From Prevotella sp. (GTDB taxonomy: Bacteria > Bacteroidota > Bacteroidia > Bacteroidales > Dysgonomonadaceae), in contig JAITVV010000092.1 in assembly GCA_031285625.1 (NCBI GenBank), forward strand, positions 62,001 through 126,000: a DNA stretch of 64,000 nt. The letters run 5' to 3'. The notes beneath the pieces are model-generated. The model was not told the origin of the DNA. It searched no databases and was given only the letters and a program-made list of their open reading frames with translations. Made by a program: the position numbers and the translations under genes. Positions 26,962-36,875 of the stretch are shown in pieces. Each line of letters begins with the position of its first letter. Within the stretch, counting starts at the first letter, position 1.

Positions 26962-29070
26962 ATGAAAAAAATATACATACTAGTTTTCTTATTAATGTAT
27001 GTAAGCATTACACTGTTTGCACAGAAAGAAGCTTATACATGGGCCTTTGGGAATAAGGCAGGACTGGATTTTAATAATCTTCGTTCAGCACCGTTTTCCG
27101 CTACACGCCTTTATCCCTCTGCCGGAACGGTATCCATCCCTAATCTACCAACGGCTATCACAACAAATATCACAACATATGAGGGTTGCTTTGCCCTGTC
27201 AAATGCCGTTACAGGACAGCTAATGTTCTATTCGGACGGAGTAAATGTATTTAGAAGTAACGGATCAATTATGAGTAACGGTACAGGACTGGCCGGACAT
27301 GTATCCTCTACCCAATCCGGTGTTTTGATGCCATTTCCCGGAAATTCAAATAAATATATAGCGTTATCTATCAATTTAATTGCTGCATCAACACAAGTAG
27401 CCTATTCAGTAATTGACATGAGCGATGGAATAGGCAAAGTACTGGACGAAAGCCCTTTCTTAAAAAACACACGACTAACAGGACATCAGGGTATTTTAGG
27501 AGAAAGTGTAAATACTATCCAACACGGAAATAAAAATGACTTCTGGATAATAGCCCCCGGATCGGGAACCAACTCAGCATTTAATGCATGGAAGGTAACC
27601 AAAGAGGGGGTACAAGCATCTACTCCTGTTGTTTCATTATTCCCGGCAGGAGCACTGGAAGCGAGCAGAAATACATATATAAAATTCTCTCCTGACGGAA
27701 AGCATTTCGTATGGTGTAATAATTTCAACTCAACTCCATTCTGGTTTGGGGATTTCGATAATATGACTGGTGAATTTTCCAATATACAGATGGGTATTTC
27801 AAGAAATCAATCAGGAGGAACAATATTGGGTTCATATAGTGCAGAATTTTCTCAGTCAGGCAAATACTTATATGTATCTACAGGGAGTGGGTTAAATGTT
27901 TATGATTATGCTGCCCTGGCTGCTAACCCAAGTACTTATACAGCTACAGTTTACACTATGAATGGAGGTGATGCTACAAGCACAACACAAAACTCTTTAG
28001 CATTAGGGTCCCTGCAATTAGGACCTGACGGGTATATATATGCAACATACTATGATAGGATGAAATCACCTAATGATGATTTAGCAAATTTAACTAATGG
28101 TAGCAGGCGCTATATGATATTGATAACCAATCCGGAAAACCCCACAAACTTAAATATTTACAGGCTCGACAACTTCCTCAATGCCGGTACCGGAGGCCAT
28201 GTTGGTATCACTTCATTTTCTCCTTCATGGTTTACACTTGAGATAAATGGAGAAGCCTCTATCTGTACAAATCCGGCAAGCAATATTACAGAAAGTTATT
28301 CTATCAACCTGGCCGGGACAAGTGCTTCAAGACCGACAGAGCTTCGCTGGTATTTCGATGCTGACAACTCCTCTTCATACACTTCACAGACAGTAAACTC
28401 TACTGATATGACATTAAGTATGGCCGGAAGTTTTCCACCTGTATCTTCTGTTACTACACGCAAAATAGTAGTAAAAGCATATAACGGTTCTACAGAGTTA
28501 GCAGACCTGGAACAATCCCTTACAATTACCTTGTATCCCGCTGCGTCAGTCAGCGCTTCCGATGTCTCTGTCACTTCTGGCAGTACAGCTACATTAACAG
28601 CCACAGCCAGTACCGGAGCTACCATAAGCTGGTATGATTCTGCCACAGGTGGCACCCTGTTGGGTACAGGTGCTACCTATACGACCGGAGCAATCAGCAG
28701 CGAAAGGTCATTCTATGTAGAGGCTGCAAATCCTGCATGTTCATCAGGAAGGCAAGAAGTAAAGGTTACGATCAGAATAGCACAACCAACAATTGATGTT
28801 TCTGATCCGGCTACTATCTGTGCAGGCAGCACAGCCACACTAATAGCTACAGTCAGTGCCGGAGCCAATGCCTACTGGTTCTTAACGCCAACCGGTGATT
28901 CTCCTGTAATGATAGGCACATCGGTGACTACTCCTGTCCTCGATTATACGACTACATACTATGTAGAAGCACAGAATTCAGGAAATGTGCCATCGGAACG
29001 CAAAGCAGTAAAAGTTGTAGTAAACCCGTGTACACTTCCGGTAAACCCGAATATACACCTCATTAATTAA
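26962..29070 (+). CDS. Secreted propeller/Ig-like protein B (surface module copy 1)
   Basis: 702 residues; signal peptide MKKIYILVFLLMYVSITLFA. Residues about 21-430 resemble a beta-propeller with short repeats such as IKFSPDGKHFVWCNNFN, AEFSQSGKYLYVSTGSGLNVYDY and LQLGPDGYIYATYYD. Two Ig-like domains of the gliding-motility/Ig_7 kind follow (ATISWYDSATGGTLLGTGAT and ANAYWFLTPTGDSPVMIG). It ends CTLPVNPNIHLIN, a segment that appears internally in the paralogue at 29873 (CAIPVNHITTHLNN). No type IX secretion C-terminal domain and no anchor were seen, so it is probably secreted to the periplasm or surface by an unknown route. Confidence 0.75.
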   Translation: MKKIYILVFLLMYVSITLFAQKEAYTWAFGNKAGLDFNNLRSAPFSATRLYPSAGTVSIPNLPTAITTNITTYEGCFALSNAVTGQLMFYSDGVNVFRSNGSIMSNGTGLAGHVSSTQSGVLMPFPGNSNKYIALSINLIAASTQVAYSVIDMSDGIGKVLDESPFLKNTRLTGHQGILGESVNTIQHGNKNDFWIIAPGSGTNSAFNAWKVTKEGVQASTPVVSLFPAGALEASRNTYIKFSPDGKHFVWCNNFNSTPFWFGDFDNMTGEFSNIQMGISRNQSGGTILGSYSAEFSQSGKYLYVSTGSGLNVYDYAALAANPSTYTATVYTMNGGDATSTTQNSLALGSLQLGPDGYIYATYYDRMKSPNDDLANLTNGSRRYMILITNPENPTNLNIYRLDNFLNAGTGGHVGITSFSPSWFTLEINGEASICTNPASNITESYSINLAGTSASRPTELRWYFDADNSSSYTSQTVNSTDMTLSMAGSFPPVSSVTTRKIVVKAYNGSTELADLEQSLTITLYPAASVSASDVSVTSGSTATLTATASTGATISWYDSATGGTLLGTGATYTTGAISSERSFYVEAANPACSSGRQEVKVTIRIAQPTIDVSDPATICAGSTATLIATVSAGANAYWFLTPTGDSPVMIGTSVTTPVLDYTTTYYVEAQNSGNVPSERKAVKVVVNPCTLPVNPNIHLIN

Positions 29071-29097
29071 CAGAACAATACCTAAACATATTAAATT

Positions 29098-29865
29098 ATG
29101 AAAAATTTAAAACTGAAAATCAAAACTACATTTACATTATTGGCTATCATTGCATGTTCTTATCAGGCACATGCACAAGTAACTGTAGGTTCAAATAATC
29201 CCCCTGCAAAAGCGGCATTACTTGAAATAAAAAATATAGAACCAAATGATCCGGCCTCACCTACCGATGCTAATAATATCACAGTAAATGATAAAGGCGG
29301 AGGACTGGGACTACCCCGGGTCAAGCTTGTAAATATAAATACATTGCAGCCATTCATTCCTACCGGAACAGACTGGACAAATAATACGGACAAAGTAAAG
29401 GAAAAACATGCCGGACTAATGGTGTATAATATATATGTATCACCAGATGGAGAAGATGCAGATAAAACTTTCTCACAGGGAATATATGTATGGGATGGAG
29501 CAAAATGGAAAAAAATGATGGATGGTACAGCACAGCGTTATTTTTACATGCCATCGTTTACCATCAAGCTTGTTGAGAATAATAATCCCCAAACGTGTGA
29601 TTTGTATGCCGAATATAAAAAACAGTTCACAAACGACAGCAACAATCCGTTGTTTGTAAGCAGCAATGCAAGTCTTACCAGAATACCATCTCCGGAAAAA
29701 CAGCGGTTATATGCAAAAGATGAACTTGACTATGCCATTACTTACTATGATACGAATATCATTAATAATGTAAGCATAGATGAAGACGGTGTCATGACCT
29801 ACGATGTAGTATCTGTGAATACAAATTCCAATTCGTTTGTAAATATTGTATTCATTGTAAAGTGA
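29098..29865 (+). CDS. Secreted VTIGS-domain protein A (surface module copy 2)
   Basis: 255 residues; signal peptide MKNLKLKIKTTFTLLAIIACSYQAHA. Paralogue of the protein at 26168: QVTIGSNNPPAKAALLEIKN, KGGGLGLPRVKLVNINTLQPFIP, GIYVWDGAKWKKMMDG, DLYAEYKKQFTNDSNNPLF, and the tail DEDGVMTYDVVSVNTNSNSF followed by VNIVFIVK. It begins 27 bases after copy 1 of the large protein and ends 7 bases before copy 2, so the four genes form one operon. The repeated A-B order indicates tandem duplication of the pair. Confidence 0.75.
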   Translation: MKNLKLKIKTTFTLLAIIACSYQAHAQVTVGSNNPPAKAALLEIKNIEPNDPASPTDANNITVNDKGGGLGLPRVKLVNINTLQPFIPTGTDWTNNTDKVKEKHAGLMVYNIYVSPDGEDADKTFSQGIYVWDGAKWKKMMDGTAQRYFYMPSFTIKLVENNNPQTCDLYAEYKKQFTNDSNNPLFVSSNASLTRIPSPEKQRLYAKDELDYAITYYDTNIINNVSIDEDGVMTYDVVSVNTNSNSFVNIVFIVK

Positions 29866-29872
29866 TAAAAAT

Positions 29873-32800
29873 ATGAAAAAACTATATATATTATTATTGT
29901 TGCTATCCTTGGCAGGCATACAAAATATGTTTGCCCAGAGAGAAGTAAACAATTGGTTCTTCGGAAAGAACGCAGGGCTCACATGGAACACTATACAGGA
30001 TTTCAGTGCCACAGGGCTATTCGGAACGCCCAACACTACACTAAAGAGAATACCCACCGAACTGACAGGTTCACCTATGAACACACACGAAGGTTGTTTC
30101 ACCCTATCCGATTCGGATGGGCGTTTATTAGCCTTTTCGGATGGTATAACCCTTTACAATAGGAATTATGAAGTAATTACCAGTGGTCTGGGGGGGCATG
30201 CATCATCAGCTCAGTCCGGCATTATAATACCTTATCCCGGACATCTTAACAAAGCTGTTGTAATTTCACTAGGAGCCGAAGGGGCTAATAACTTAGGCTT
30301 CAACATCCTGAATATGTCACTCAATAACGGTTTAGGTGGAATGGAAGGAACCAGGGTGCTATTTACAGGAATACCGGCAGGAAGTAAAACTAGTGAAAAC
30401 GTAACATCTGTACGGCATGCCAATAAAAAAGACTATTGGATTGTAGCCACATCAAAAATCACATCAGGCAAGACTTACCTGAATGCATGGCTGGTAACCT
30501 CATCCGGAGTACAATCCGGTAATGCTGTTACATATGAAATTCCCGGATTAACAACAAATGCCGAAAGCTCCCAGGGATATCTGAAATTTTCGCCCGATGG
30601 TAAGCATTTTGCATGGGGCACATGGGAAGGAAAGCTTGTATATGGAGACTTTAACAGTTCCACAGGAGCATTCAGTAATGCCAGATATATAGATACAAAT
30701 TATACAAGGGATTTTTATGGAGTAGAATTCTCCTTGTCAGGCAAATACCTGTACACTACCGGAAGTGAGCAGTACAGCCCCCAGATAAATGGGATTAAGG
30801 TCTGGGATTTTGATGAATTACTTGCTACGGCTTCACCTACCCCGGCACTTGCGAAAAAAAATTTCCATTTCGATGAATATACTCAGCTGGGAGCTTTGCA
30901 GATGGCACCAGACGGACGCATATACATCCCGGCAAACATTTTTCAACCATGTATATTTGTGATCGACAATCCGGAAGAAGATCCGAATTCTCTCAGACTA
31001 TATAAACTGGATAACTTATTCTCTGCGGGTGCTTATCCAAACATAGGGCTTCCTTCATTTGTAGCATCCTGGTTCAGCACCAATATTATCGGCACGAATG
31101 AATTCTGTATGGATACAGATCAATATTTCGAATACAGGGGTAAGATAGACAACATATATATAAATACTCTAAAAAATACGGTCTGGGACTATGGAGATGG
31201 GATAACAGAAACAAAACCGTTGATTATATCCGGTTCTAATGTATTCTTTGCCTCAACTACTCATCGCTACAAAAACAGGGGAGAGTATACTATCCTGGTA
31301 AAAGTATTAGATACCGATGACGATGAGATAAGGGATTTGGAGCAAACACTACATATCAAAGTCAATAGCTGTGCAATCCCTGTGAATCATATAACCACTC
31401 ATCTGAATAATACTGCATCCAGACCGGGATGTACACTGCCTGCTCCTCCTACAATTACATTTAATCCAAGCCCGGTCAATATAACAGAAGGGGATACATT
31501 CACAGCAACTATAACATCTAAAGCCGGAGAAACTTATGCATGGTCAATTTCGAACTCTGTCACTAACGGATTATCGATCGAAGGTACAACCAAAGGAAAC
31601 TCTATTACAATAAGAAGTTCCATTGCCGGAACATTCAATGCAAATAATATAAAAGTGACTGCGACCAACTCCTGCGGTTCTACAAATGGGTATGGCAGCG
31701 GTAATATCGTTGTAAACGGAGCATGTCTGGTACCGGTAACTCCGGTTATTGTTCTCAATCCTAGCCCTACGAAAGTAAACAGGAACGAAACATTCACAGC
31801 CAGCATATCATCTCCTGAAAGCGGAGTATCCTATAGTTGGAGTATCTCAGACGCTACTAATAACGGACTAACAATCCCTGGCACTATTACAGGAAATTCG
31901 ATTACCATAAAAGCGACAAAGAGCGGTTCATTCGATGCCAGTGCGATTAATGTTATAGCCACCAACAGTTGCGGTAACACACCGGGACTAGGCTCAGGGA
32001 CTATCACAGTTAATAACTGTGAAGCCGCTCCTGACCCAACTATAGCATTCAGTCCAAGCCCTGTCGTTATTAATCAGAATGGTACATTCACAGCTACTGT
32101 ATCGGTATCAGACCCTACCGGAGTAACCTATAAATGGGCTATTTCACCGGCCGGACAAGCGCAGGGATTATCTATCGACGCTTCTACACCGGACACAGGT
32201 ACTTTCATTACAATAAAAGGGGCCACAGTAGGAACAATCGATGCAAATGTGATTTCCGTTACTGCAACAAATCAATGTGGAACAGGAACAGCTACAGGTA
32301 GTGGAAATATTACAGTAAACGACTGTTCACCTGTAAGCAGGACTATTACCTTCACTCCTAGCCCGGTAGTCATTGATATTAATAATACATTTATTGCAAG
32401 CATATCTGTTTTACCTGGTGAAACAGTCTTATGGTCAACTGGCAATTCTGCAACTAATGGCTTATTAATACAAGGTAGCAATAATGCCTCTTATGTAACT
32501 ATCAAAGGAACTAAGTCCGGCTCATTCAATGCCAGCGATATAAAGGCAACTATAACCAACTCATGTGGTTATACGGAAGTAATGGGTACAGGTACTATAA
32601 CTGTCAACAATTGTGTAGTTCCTAATCCGACTATTACATTCAGTCCTAGCCCTGTAGTAATTGAGAGCAACAATAATTTTACAGCTACTGCATCGGTATC
32701 AGACCCTACAGGTGTTACTTATAAATGGACTATTTCCACCGAAGGTATATCCAAGGGATTATCTATAGTAGGCTCAGATACACAAGCCTCTGTTGCAATA

Positions 32801-33661
32801 AAGGGAGGAACAGCAGATATTATCAATGCTAATGTAATTTCTGTTACTGCCACTAACAGTTGTGGTTCAAAGACAACTACAGGTTCTGGCAATATAACTG
32901 TGAAGGCGCCATTCTCATTGATATGTAACGATGTATATGCTACGGGATACATAAATTATGATATGGGTACAGAGGTTATCCAGATACCTTATACAATGAC
33001 CAGTGGCTCATCTTATAAATTACTAGCTGCTGAGATTGGAACACATAGTGGTATAACAGCCAGAGTAGAGGAACAAACACTGGATAAACAAACCGGAGGC
33101 TATATCGAAGTTAAGTTCTCAGGTTCTACAAGTTCACGTCTGGATAAGGTTGAATTCTCGATAAAAATTGGCGGCAATGTATGTAGCATCTATCTGTCAA
33201 CCATTACGCCTCCTAAAGACTGTGAGAATGGAACTTCCGGTAAAGCTTTCGTCTTCGAACAAAACTCTAAATGGTATGTTGTAGCTATAAGAGGAAAAAT
33301 GTATGGAGAATTTGCGGTTGCCGAAACCATTGAATGTAATAGTGAAGAAGAAGCACTTAGACACCCGGAAGCACTCCAATATTGTGGAGATAAAGACGAG
33401 CCCAGATGTATAAAACTATTTAACAGAAACGGAACGCATGTAGGGTCTGTATATGTATCCGGAACTACTGAGGGCTGGACAGACAAAATTACTTTTGGAA
33501 ATATGGGATGTTGGGAATCTATCAGAGCATATGCAGGCAGCAGGATAGAAGCTACCAAATATGTAAGCGGATATTTTGGAGCATACAAGGTAGTTGGCGG
33601 AGTAGGCTATCTGGGTATAACCAGTGATATAGCAACACTAACAACCAAATCTCTGAGATAA
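29873..33661 (+). CDS. Large secreted propeller/PKD/Ig-repeat protein B (surface module copy 2)
   Basis: 1262 residues; signal peptide MKKLYILLLLLSLAGIQNMFA. Residues about 22-400 are a propeller like copy 1 (LKFSPDGKHFAWGTWEG, VEFSLSGKYLYTTGSEQ, LQMAPDGRIYIPANIFQ). A PKD-like domain with VWDYGDGITETKPL and THRYKNRGEYTILVKVLD follows (about 410-505). Residues about 517-1011 are five tandem Ig-like repeats of 95-103 residues (ITFxPSPVxI...TATNSCG...GSGxITVN). The last 250 residues form a domain with FEQNSKWYVVAIRGKMYG and EEALRHPEALQYCGD that recurs at the C terminus of the protein at 57354. No type IX sorting domain was recognised. Likely a long extracellular stalk/adhesin (inferred). Confidence 0.78.
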   Translation: MKKLYILLLLLSLAGIQNMFAQREVNNWFFGKNAGLTWNTIQDFSATGLFGTPNTTLKRIPTELTGSPMNTHEGCFTLSDSDGRLLAFSDGITLYNRNYEVITSGLGGHASSAQSGIIIPYPGHLNKAVVISLGAEGANNLGFNILNMSLNNGLGGMEGTRVLFTGIPAGSKTSENVTSVRHANKKDYWIVATSKITSGKTYLNAWLVTSSGVQSGNAVTYEIPGLTTNAESSQGYLKFSPDGKHFAWGTWEGKLVYGDFNSSTGAFSNARYIDTNYTRDFYGVEFSLSGKYLYTTGSEQYSPQINGIKVWDFDELLATASPTPALAKKNFHFDEYTQLGALQMAPDGRIYIPANIFQPCIFVIDNPEEDPNSLRLYKLDNLFSAGAYPNIGLPSFVASWFSTNIIGTNEFCMDTDQYFEYRGKIDNIYINTLKNTVWDYGDGITETKPLIISGSNVFFASTTHRYKNRGEYTILVKVLDTDDDEIRDLEQTLHIKVNSCAIPVNHITTHLNNTASRPGCTLPAPPTITFNPSPVNITEGDTFTATITSKAGETYAWSISNSVTNGLSIEGTTKGNSITIRSSIAGTFNANNIKVTATNSCGSTNGYGSGNIVVNGACLVPVTPVIVLNPSPTKVNRNETFTASISSPESGVSYSWSISDATNNGLTIPGTITGNSITIKATKSGSFDASAINVIATNSCGNTPGLGSGTITVNNCEAAPDPTIAFSPSPVVINQNGTFTATVSVSDPTGVTYKWAISPAGQAQGLSIDASTPDTGTFITIKGATVGTIDANVISVTATNQCGTGTATGSGNITVNDCSPVSRTITFTPSPVVIDINNTFIASISVLPGETVLWSTGNSATNGLLIQGSNNASYVTIKGTKSGSFNASDIKATITNSCGYTEVMGTGTITVNNCVVPNPTITFSPSPVVIESNNNFTATASVSDPTGVTYKWTISTEGISKGLSIVGSDTQASVAIKGGTADIINANVISVTATNSCGSKTTTGSGNITVKAPFSLICNDVYATGYINYDMGTEVIQIPYTMTSGSSYKLLAAEIGTHSGITARVEEQTLDKQTGGYIEVKFSGSTSSRLDKVEFSIKIGGNVCSIYLSTITPPKDCENGTSGKAFVFEQNSKWYVVAIRGKMYGEFAVAETIECNSEEEALRHPEALQYCGDKDEPRCIKLFNRNGTHVGSVYVSGTTEGWTDKITFGNMGCWESIRAYAGSRIEATKYVSGYFGAYKVVGGVGYLGITSDIATLTTKSLR
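31423..32905 (+). repeat. Five tandem Ig-like coding repeats
   Basis: Five units of about 285-310 bases inside the 1262-residue protein. Each encodes a domain opening with a TITFSPSPVVI-like strand and closing with NSCG...GSGNITVN. Units three and five share the longest identical stretches (SDPTGVTYKW). The first and last units have drifted most at the DNA level. Confidence 0.8.
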
Positions 33662-33695
33662 TACAAGAATTTTTGAATAAGTATTACTTAATTTC

Positions 33696-33734
33696 ATGTG
33701 GAGGACTACGATTTGTAATCCTCCACATTTTTTT
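33696..33734 (+). terminator. Rho-independent terminator of the surface-protein operon
   Basis: Perfect 10-bp stem ATGTGGAGGA (33696-33705) with TCCTCCACAT (33719-33728), 13-base loop, 7-base T-run. Confidence 0.9.
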
Positions 33735-33793
33735 ATAAATTATAAATTATCAATCCAATACTAATATCTTCTATTTATTTACTTTTATGTTAT

Positions 33794-33801
33794 TACCTTT
33801 G
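33794..33801 (+). promoter_or_regulatory. -7 promoter box
   Basis: TACCTTTG, matching TAnnTTTG, 43 bases upstream of the pseudouridine synthase start. Confidence 0.5.
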
Positions 33802-33844
33802 TTCGCATTATATTTGAGTTATATATTATCATATTTACGTTAAA

Positions 33845-34522
33845 ATGACCGTATTATACGAAGACAACCATATCATTATTGTCAACAAGACTGTTTCGGA
33901 GATTGTACAGGGAGATAAAACCGGAGATAAGCCCCTCTCAGAAATTGTGAAAGAATACCTCAAGGAGAAATACAATAAACCCGGAAATGTATTCTGTGGT
34001 GTTACTCACCGCTTAGACCGCCCTGTAAGTGGTATAGTTGTATTTGCAAAAACGAGCAAAGCTCTCAGCCGCCTGAACGAGATGTTTAAAAACAAAGAGA
34101 TAGATAAGACTTATTGGGCAATTGTAAAGAACACACCAAAAGAAGCGGAAGGTACTCTGAAGCATTATCTGGTGAAAAATGAGAAACAGAATAAATCATA
34201 TGCTTATGATACAGAAAAGTCAAACTCAAAACTGGCTATTCTTCACTACAAAATGATTGCTCATTCGGAGAAATACAATTTGCTGGAAATAGATCTGGAA
34301 ACTGGGCGCCACCACCAGATACGTACTCAGTTGGCTAAAATGGGATGCCCTATCAAAGGTGATTTAAAGTATGGTGCAGAGAGATCCAATCCCGATGGGG
34401 GTATCAGCCTGCACGCACGTAAAATATCATTTATACATCCTGTATCTAAAGAACGGATAAAAATTATTGCTCCATTACCAAAGGATAACTTATGGCAGGC
34501 TTTAGAGAAAACAGTTAGTTAG
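33845..34522 (+). CDS. RluA-family pseudouridine synthase (no S4 domain)
   Basis: 225 residues, shorter than RluC/RluD because the S4 domain is absent. It starts directly with MTVLYEDNHIIIVNKTVSEIVQGD, the first strand of the catalytic domain. The catalytic motif is HRLDRPVSGIVVFAKTSKALSRL, with the aspartate of HRLD as nucleophile; later RHHQIRTQLAKMGCPIKGDLKYG and LHARKISFIHPVSKE are typical. It modifies uridine in rRNA or tRNA; the target site is not evident. Its 3' end overlaps the convergent TPR gene by 8 bases. Confidence 0.9.
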   Translation: MTVLYEDNHIIIVNKTVSEIVQGDKTGDKPLSEIVKEYLKEKYNKPGNVFCGVTHRLDRPVSGIVVFAKTSKALSRLNEMFKNKEIDKTYWAIVKNTPKEAEGTLKHYLVKNEKQNKSYAYDTEKSNSKLAILHYKMIAHSEKYNLLEIDLETGRHHQIRTQLAKMGCPIKGDLKYGAERSNPDGGISLHARKISFIHPVSKERIKIIAPLPKDNLWQALEKTVS

Positions 34523-35645
34523 AACTTGGTTGTACTTTACCTGTAATAATATCTTCGACATAAGGACGTATTGTACTATAGCTTACATTATCAGGAAAAG
34601 TTTTGTCAAACGTATAATGATTTTCACCTTTGGTCATAGTAAATTTATATTCACCCTTAGCCACCTCTGTAGATGGGATATATTCCATTGAAACAGAAGA
34701 CTCTACTTCACCTTCTTTGTTCATCACATAGAATATATTCTTTATTATAGATTGATTTGAAGGTTCTTCATAACGTTCATAAGCAAAAACATCATTACCT
34801 CCTACCTGAAACTGATCTATACAAAAGTTATTGGAAATACTACCAGATACTAACTGACCTGCTTTGTATGCATTATATAGTCTCGATTTATATGAATTAG
34901 CCTGATCATATAATCCTAAAGCATTATTACACTGTACCAATTTTTCATATGAATAATAGTCATCAGGCATATTCTCAATAAGCTCTTCATACGCTTCTAC
35001 CGCTTTTGTATACCGTCCAAAATCAAACTCCATTTTCCCTATATTATACAGAACTGTAACAAGAAGTTCTTTGTCCTTAACAATCTTATTTTTAGCGATA
35101 TAAAATGCCTCCAAGGCATTTTTCATATCATCCTGCCCGGCATATATGGCTCCGATCATATAATATGCCTTTTCTGAAGGAGGATTTGATGACATTGCCT
35201 TTTTATAGTTCTGTTCAGCAAGACTAATATTATCCTGACCATAATAGATATCACCCATCCCGGTGTATGCATCAGCATAGTTGGGAGATGCATCGGCTGC
35301 CTTCTTAAAACTGGCTAGTGCCTGATCAGTGCTGCCATTAATACTCTGAACAGTTCCTTTCACATAATATGCCCTAGCACATTTTGCATTCTTCTGTACA
35401 GACAGATCTGCATACATGGAAGCATTGAGCATATCATTCAAATGCAAATATGATTCAGCAACATATGCCAGTTCATCAGCAGATAAACTACGCGGTTGAC
35501 TGGCATGCTGATCCACCACTTCCTGATAATACCCCTTATCAAACAGACTTTTAATGTCATCATTTGGCATAGTTACCTGTAAGCTAGTCGAAAATGATGA
35601 GATACTAAATAATAAAACCAATGCTATAAATACAACTCTTTTCAT
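34515..35645 (-). CDS. Secreted tetratricopeptide-repeat protein
   Basis: The open frame extends to 35723, but that would overlap corA. The ATG at 35645 (MKRVVFIALVLLFSISSFS) gives a clean signal peptide and starts 12 bases after the corA stop, so it is preferred. About 376 residues. At least five TPR motifs are visible, for example ARAYYVKGTVQSINGSTDQALASFKKA, ADAYTGMGDIYYGQDNISLAEQNYKKA and KAYYMIGAIYAGQDDMKNALEAFYIAK. The C-terminal 100 residues form a beta-rich domain (KGEYKFTMTKGENHYTFDKTF). A periplasmic scaffold role is likely. Probably co-transcribed with corA. Confidence 0.8.
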   Translation of the reverse strand: MKRVVFIALVLLFSISSFSTSLQVTMPNDDIKSLFDKGYYQEVVDQHASQPRSLSADELAYVAESYLHLNDMLNASMYADLSVQKNAKCARAYYVKGTVQSINGSTDQALASFKKAADASPNYADAYTGMGDIYYGQDNISLAEQNYKKAMSSNPPSEKAYYMIGAIYAGQDDMKNALEAFYIAKNKIVKDKELLVTVLYNIGKMEFDFGRYTKAVEAYEELIENMPDDYYSYEKLVQCNNALGLYDQANSYKSRLYNAYKAGQLVSGSISNNFCIDQFQVGGNDVFAYERYEEPSNQSIIKNIFYVMNKEGEVESSVSMEYIPSTEVAKGEYKFTMTKGENHYTFDKTFPDNVSYSTIRPYVEDIITGKVQPSSN

Positions 35646-35656
35646 ATGCATATTCA

Positions 35657-36733
35657 TTAAAACCATTTTTGCTTCCTTATCCATAAATATGTGAATGCCG
35701 CAATTGCTGCCAATACCACCCATGCGACCAGGTATCCATATTTCCAGGCAGTTTCGGGCATAAGCTTAAAGTTCATTCCCCATACCCCTACCATAAACGT
35801 CAGAGGTATAAACATAGTTGAGACAATTGTCAAACGCTTAATTATCTCATTCATCTTCAAGTTATTGTTATTATAATATAAATCCAACAACGATGTCAGG
35901 GATTCATGAAATGATGCCAGATCGCCTAATGTAGTTCGCATACGGTCGTCAAAATCATTAAAATAAACTACATTCTCCTCTTTTATAAGCTTATTAGTGT
36001 TATGCAGCAGGTTAGTAAACTCTTCGCGTAGAGAAACGATAGAGCGTCTTATATGCATATAGTCGACACGGCACTCATGTAATAGCTTCAATATATCAAT
36101 AGAATCTTTACCCAGAATCAATTGATCTTCGACATTGGCCAATTCATCTTCGATATCCATTACTGTATTCACATTCGATATATTTACTGCATTCAATAAG
36201 ATATAGAGAAGAAAATCCGCACCTTTCTGACGTATGAGTATATTATTCTCTTCGATATTCTTTTTCACTTCATCAAAAGCCGGAACACTGCCTTCCTGAA
36301 AACTCACGATAAAATGGTCACCCAGAATAAATGCAACCTGCATATCATCGATATCAATCACATCCTTCTCCTGATAAAAAGCAGACATTAAAACGTAAGA
36401 AACCTTATCATATCCAACTGCTTTGACAACCTGCTGATCGGCAAGTAGATCTTTTACATCAAAGCTATGCAGGCCAAATTCCTTACAAATCCGATTTACC
36501 ACATTTGCATCGGAGATACCGGTTATCTTCACCCAGTTTACTTTTGTATTATCTATCTGATCTTTTATCGTTGATTGCAACTGGATATTCTTCACCTCTA
36601 CACGCATAGCATCATATTGAATCAACTCTATTGACATGGGGATATTCTTATCTCCGAAGTAAGTTGGTTTAGCTAACAGATAGTTATTACGGGCCGGGCT
36701 ATTTTTCGATTTTTTGGGTGTCCTTCTACTCAT
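35657..36733 (-). CDS. corA: CorA-family magnesium/cobalt transporter
   Basis: Pentameric Mg2+ (Co2+, Ni2+) channel of the inner membrane. The start at 36733 (MSRRTPKKSKNSP) is chosen over the longer frame to 36826, whose extra residues are atypical and overlap the divergent promoter at 36791. About 358 residues. A soluble alpha/beta funnel domain is followed by a long helical stalk and two C-terminal membrane helices. The first carries the signature GMN (FMVGVWGMNFKLMPE) and the second ends with a basic tail (LWIRKQKWF). This gating/selectivity motif makes the family assignment firm. Confidence 0.92.
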   Translation of the reverse strand: MSRRTPKKSKNSPARNNYLLAKPTYFGDKNIPMSIELIQYDAMRVEVKNIQLQSTIKDQIDNTKVNWVKITGISDANVVNRICKEFGLHSFDVKDLLADQQVVKAVGYDKVSYVLMSAFYQEKDVIDIDDMQVAFILGDHFIVSFQEGSVPAFDEVKKNIEENNILIRQKGADFLLYILLNAVNISNVNTVMDIEDELANVEDQLILGKDSIDILKLLHECRVDYMHIRRSIVSLREEFTNLLHNTNKLIKEENVVYFNDFDDRMRTTLGDLASFHESLTSLLDLYYNNNNLKMNEIIKRLTIVSTMFIPLTFMVGVWGMNFKLMPETAWKYGYLVAWVVLAAIAAFTYLWIRKQKWF

Positions 36734-36790
36734 ATTTAATAAATATGATTTGTCTATATTTAAACTATACCAAAAGTAAGAATAAAATAC

Positions 36791-36798
36791 TATATTTG
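36791..36798 (+). promoter_or_regulatory. -7 promoter box for the phosphoethanolamine-transferase-like gene
   Basis: TATATTTG followed by TGCAC, matching TAnnTTTG, 78 bases before the ATG at 36876 and divergent from corA. Confidence 0.5.
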
Positions 36799-36875
36799 TG
36801 CACTCTGGAATGGTATTTATTAACACTGCTACAGACTGACTGACTTAAAAAAACTTGATAATCTGAATTATACGA

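Noticed and set aside
31423-32905. Regular repeats considered as a CRISPR array
   Set aside because: They are about 300 bases long, fully in frame and encode Ig-like domains.
26962-33661. Type IX secretion sorting domain at the C termini of the large surface proteins
   Set aside because: The C termini (PNIHLIN and ATLTTKSLR) lack the conserved pattern of such domains.
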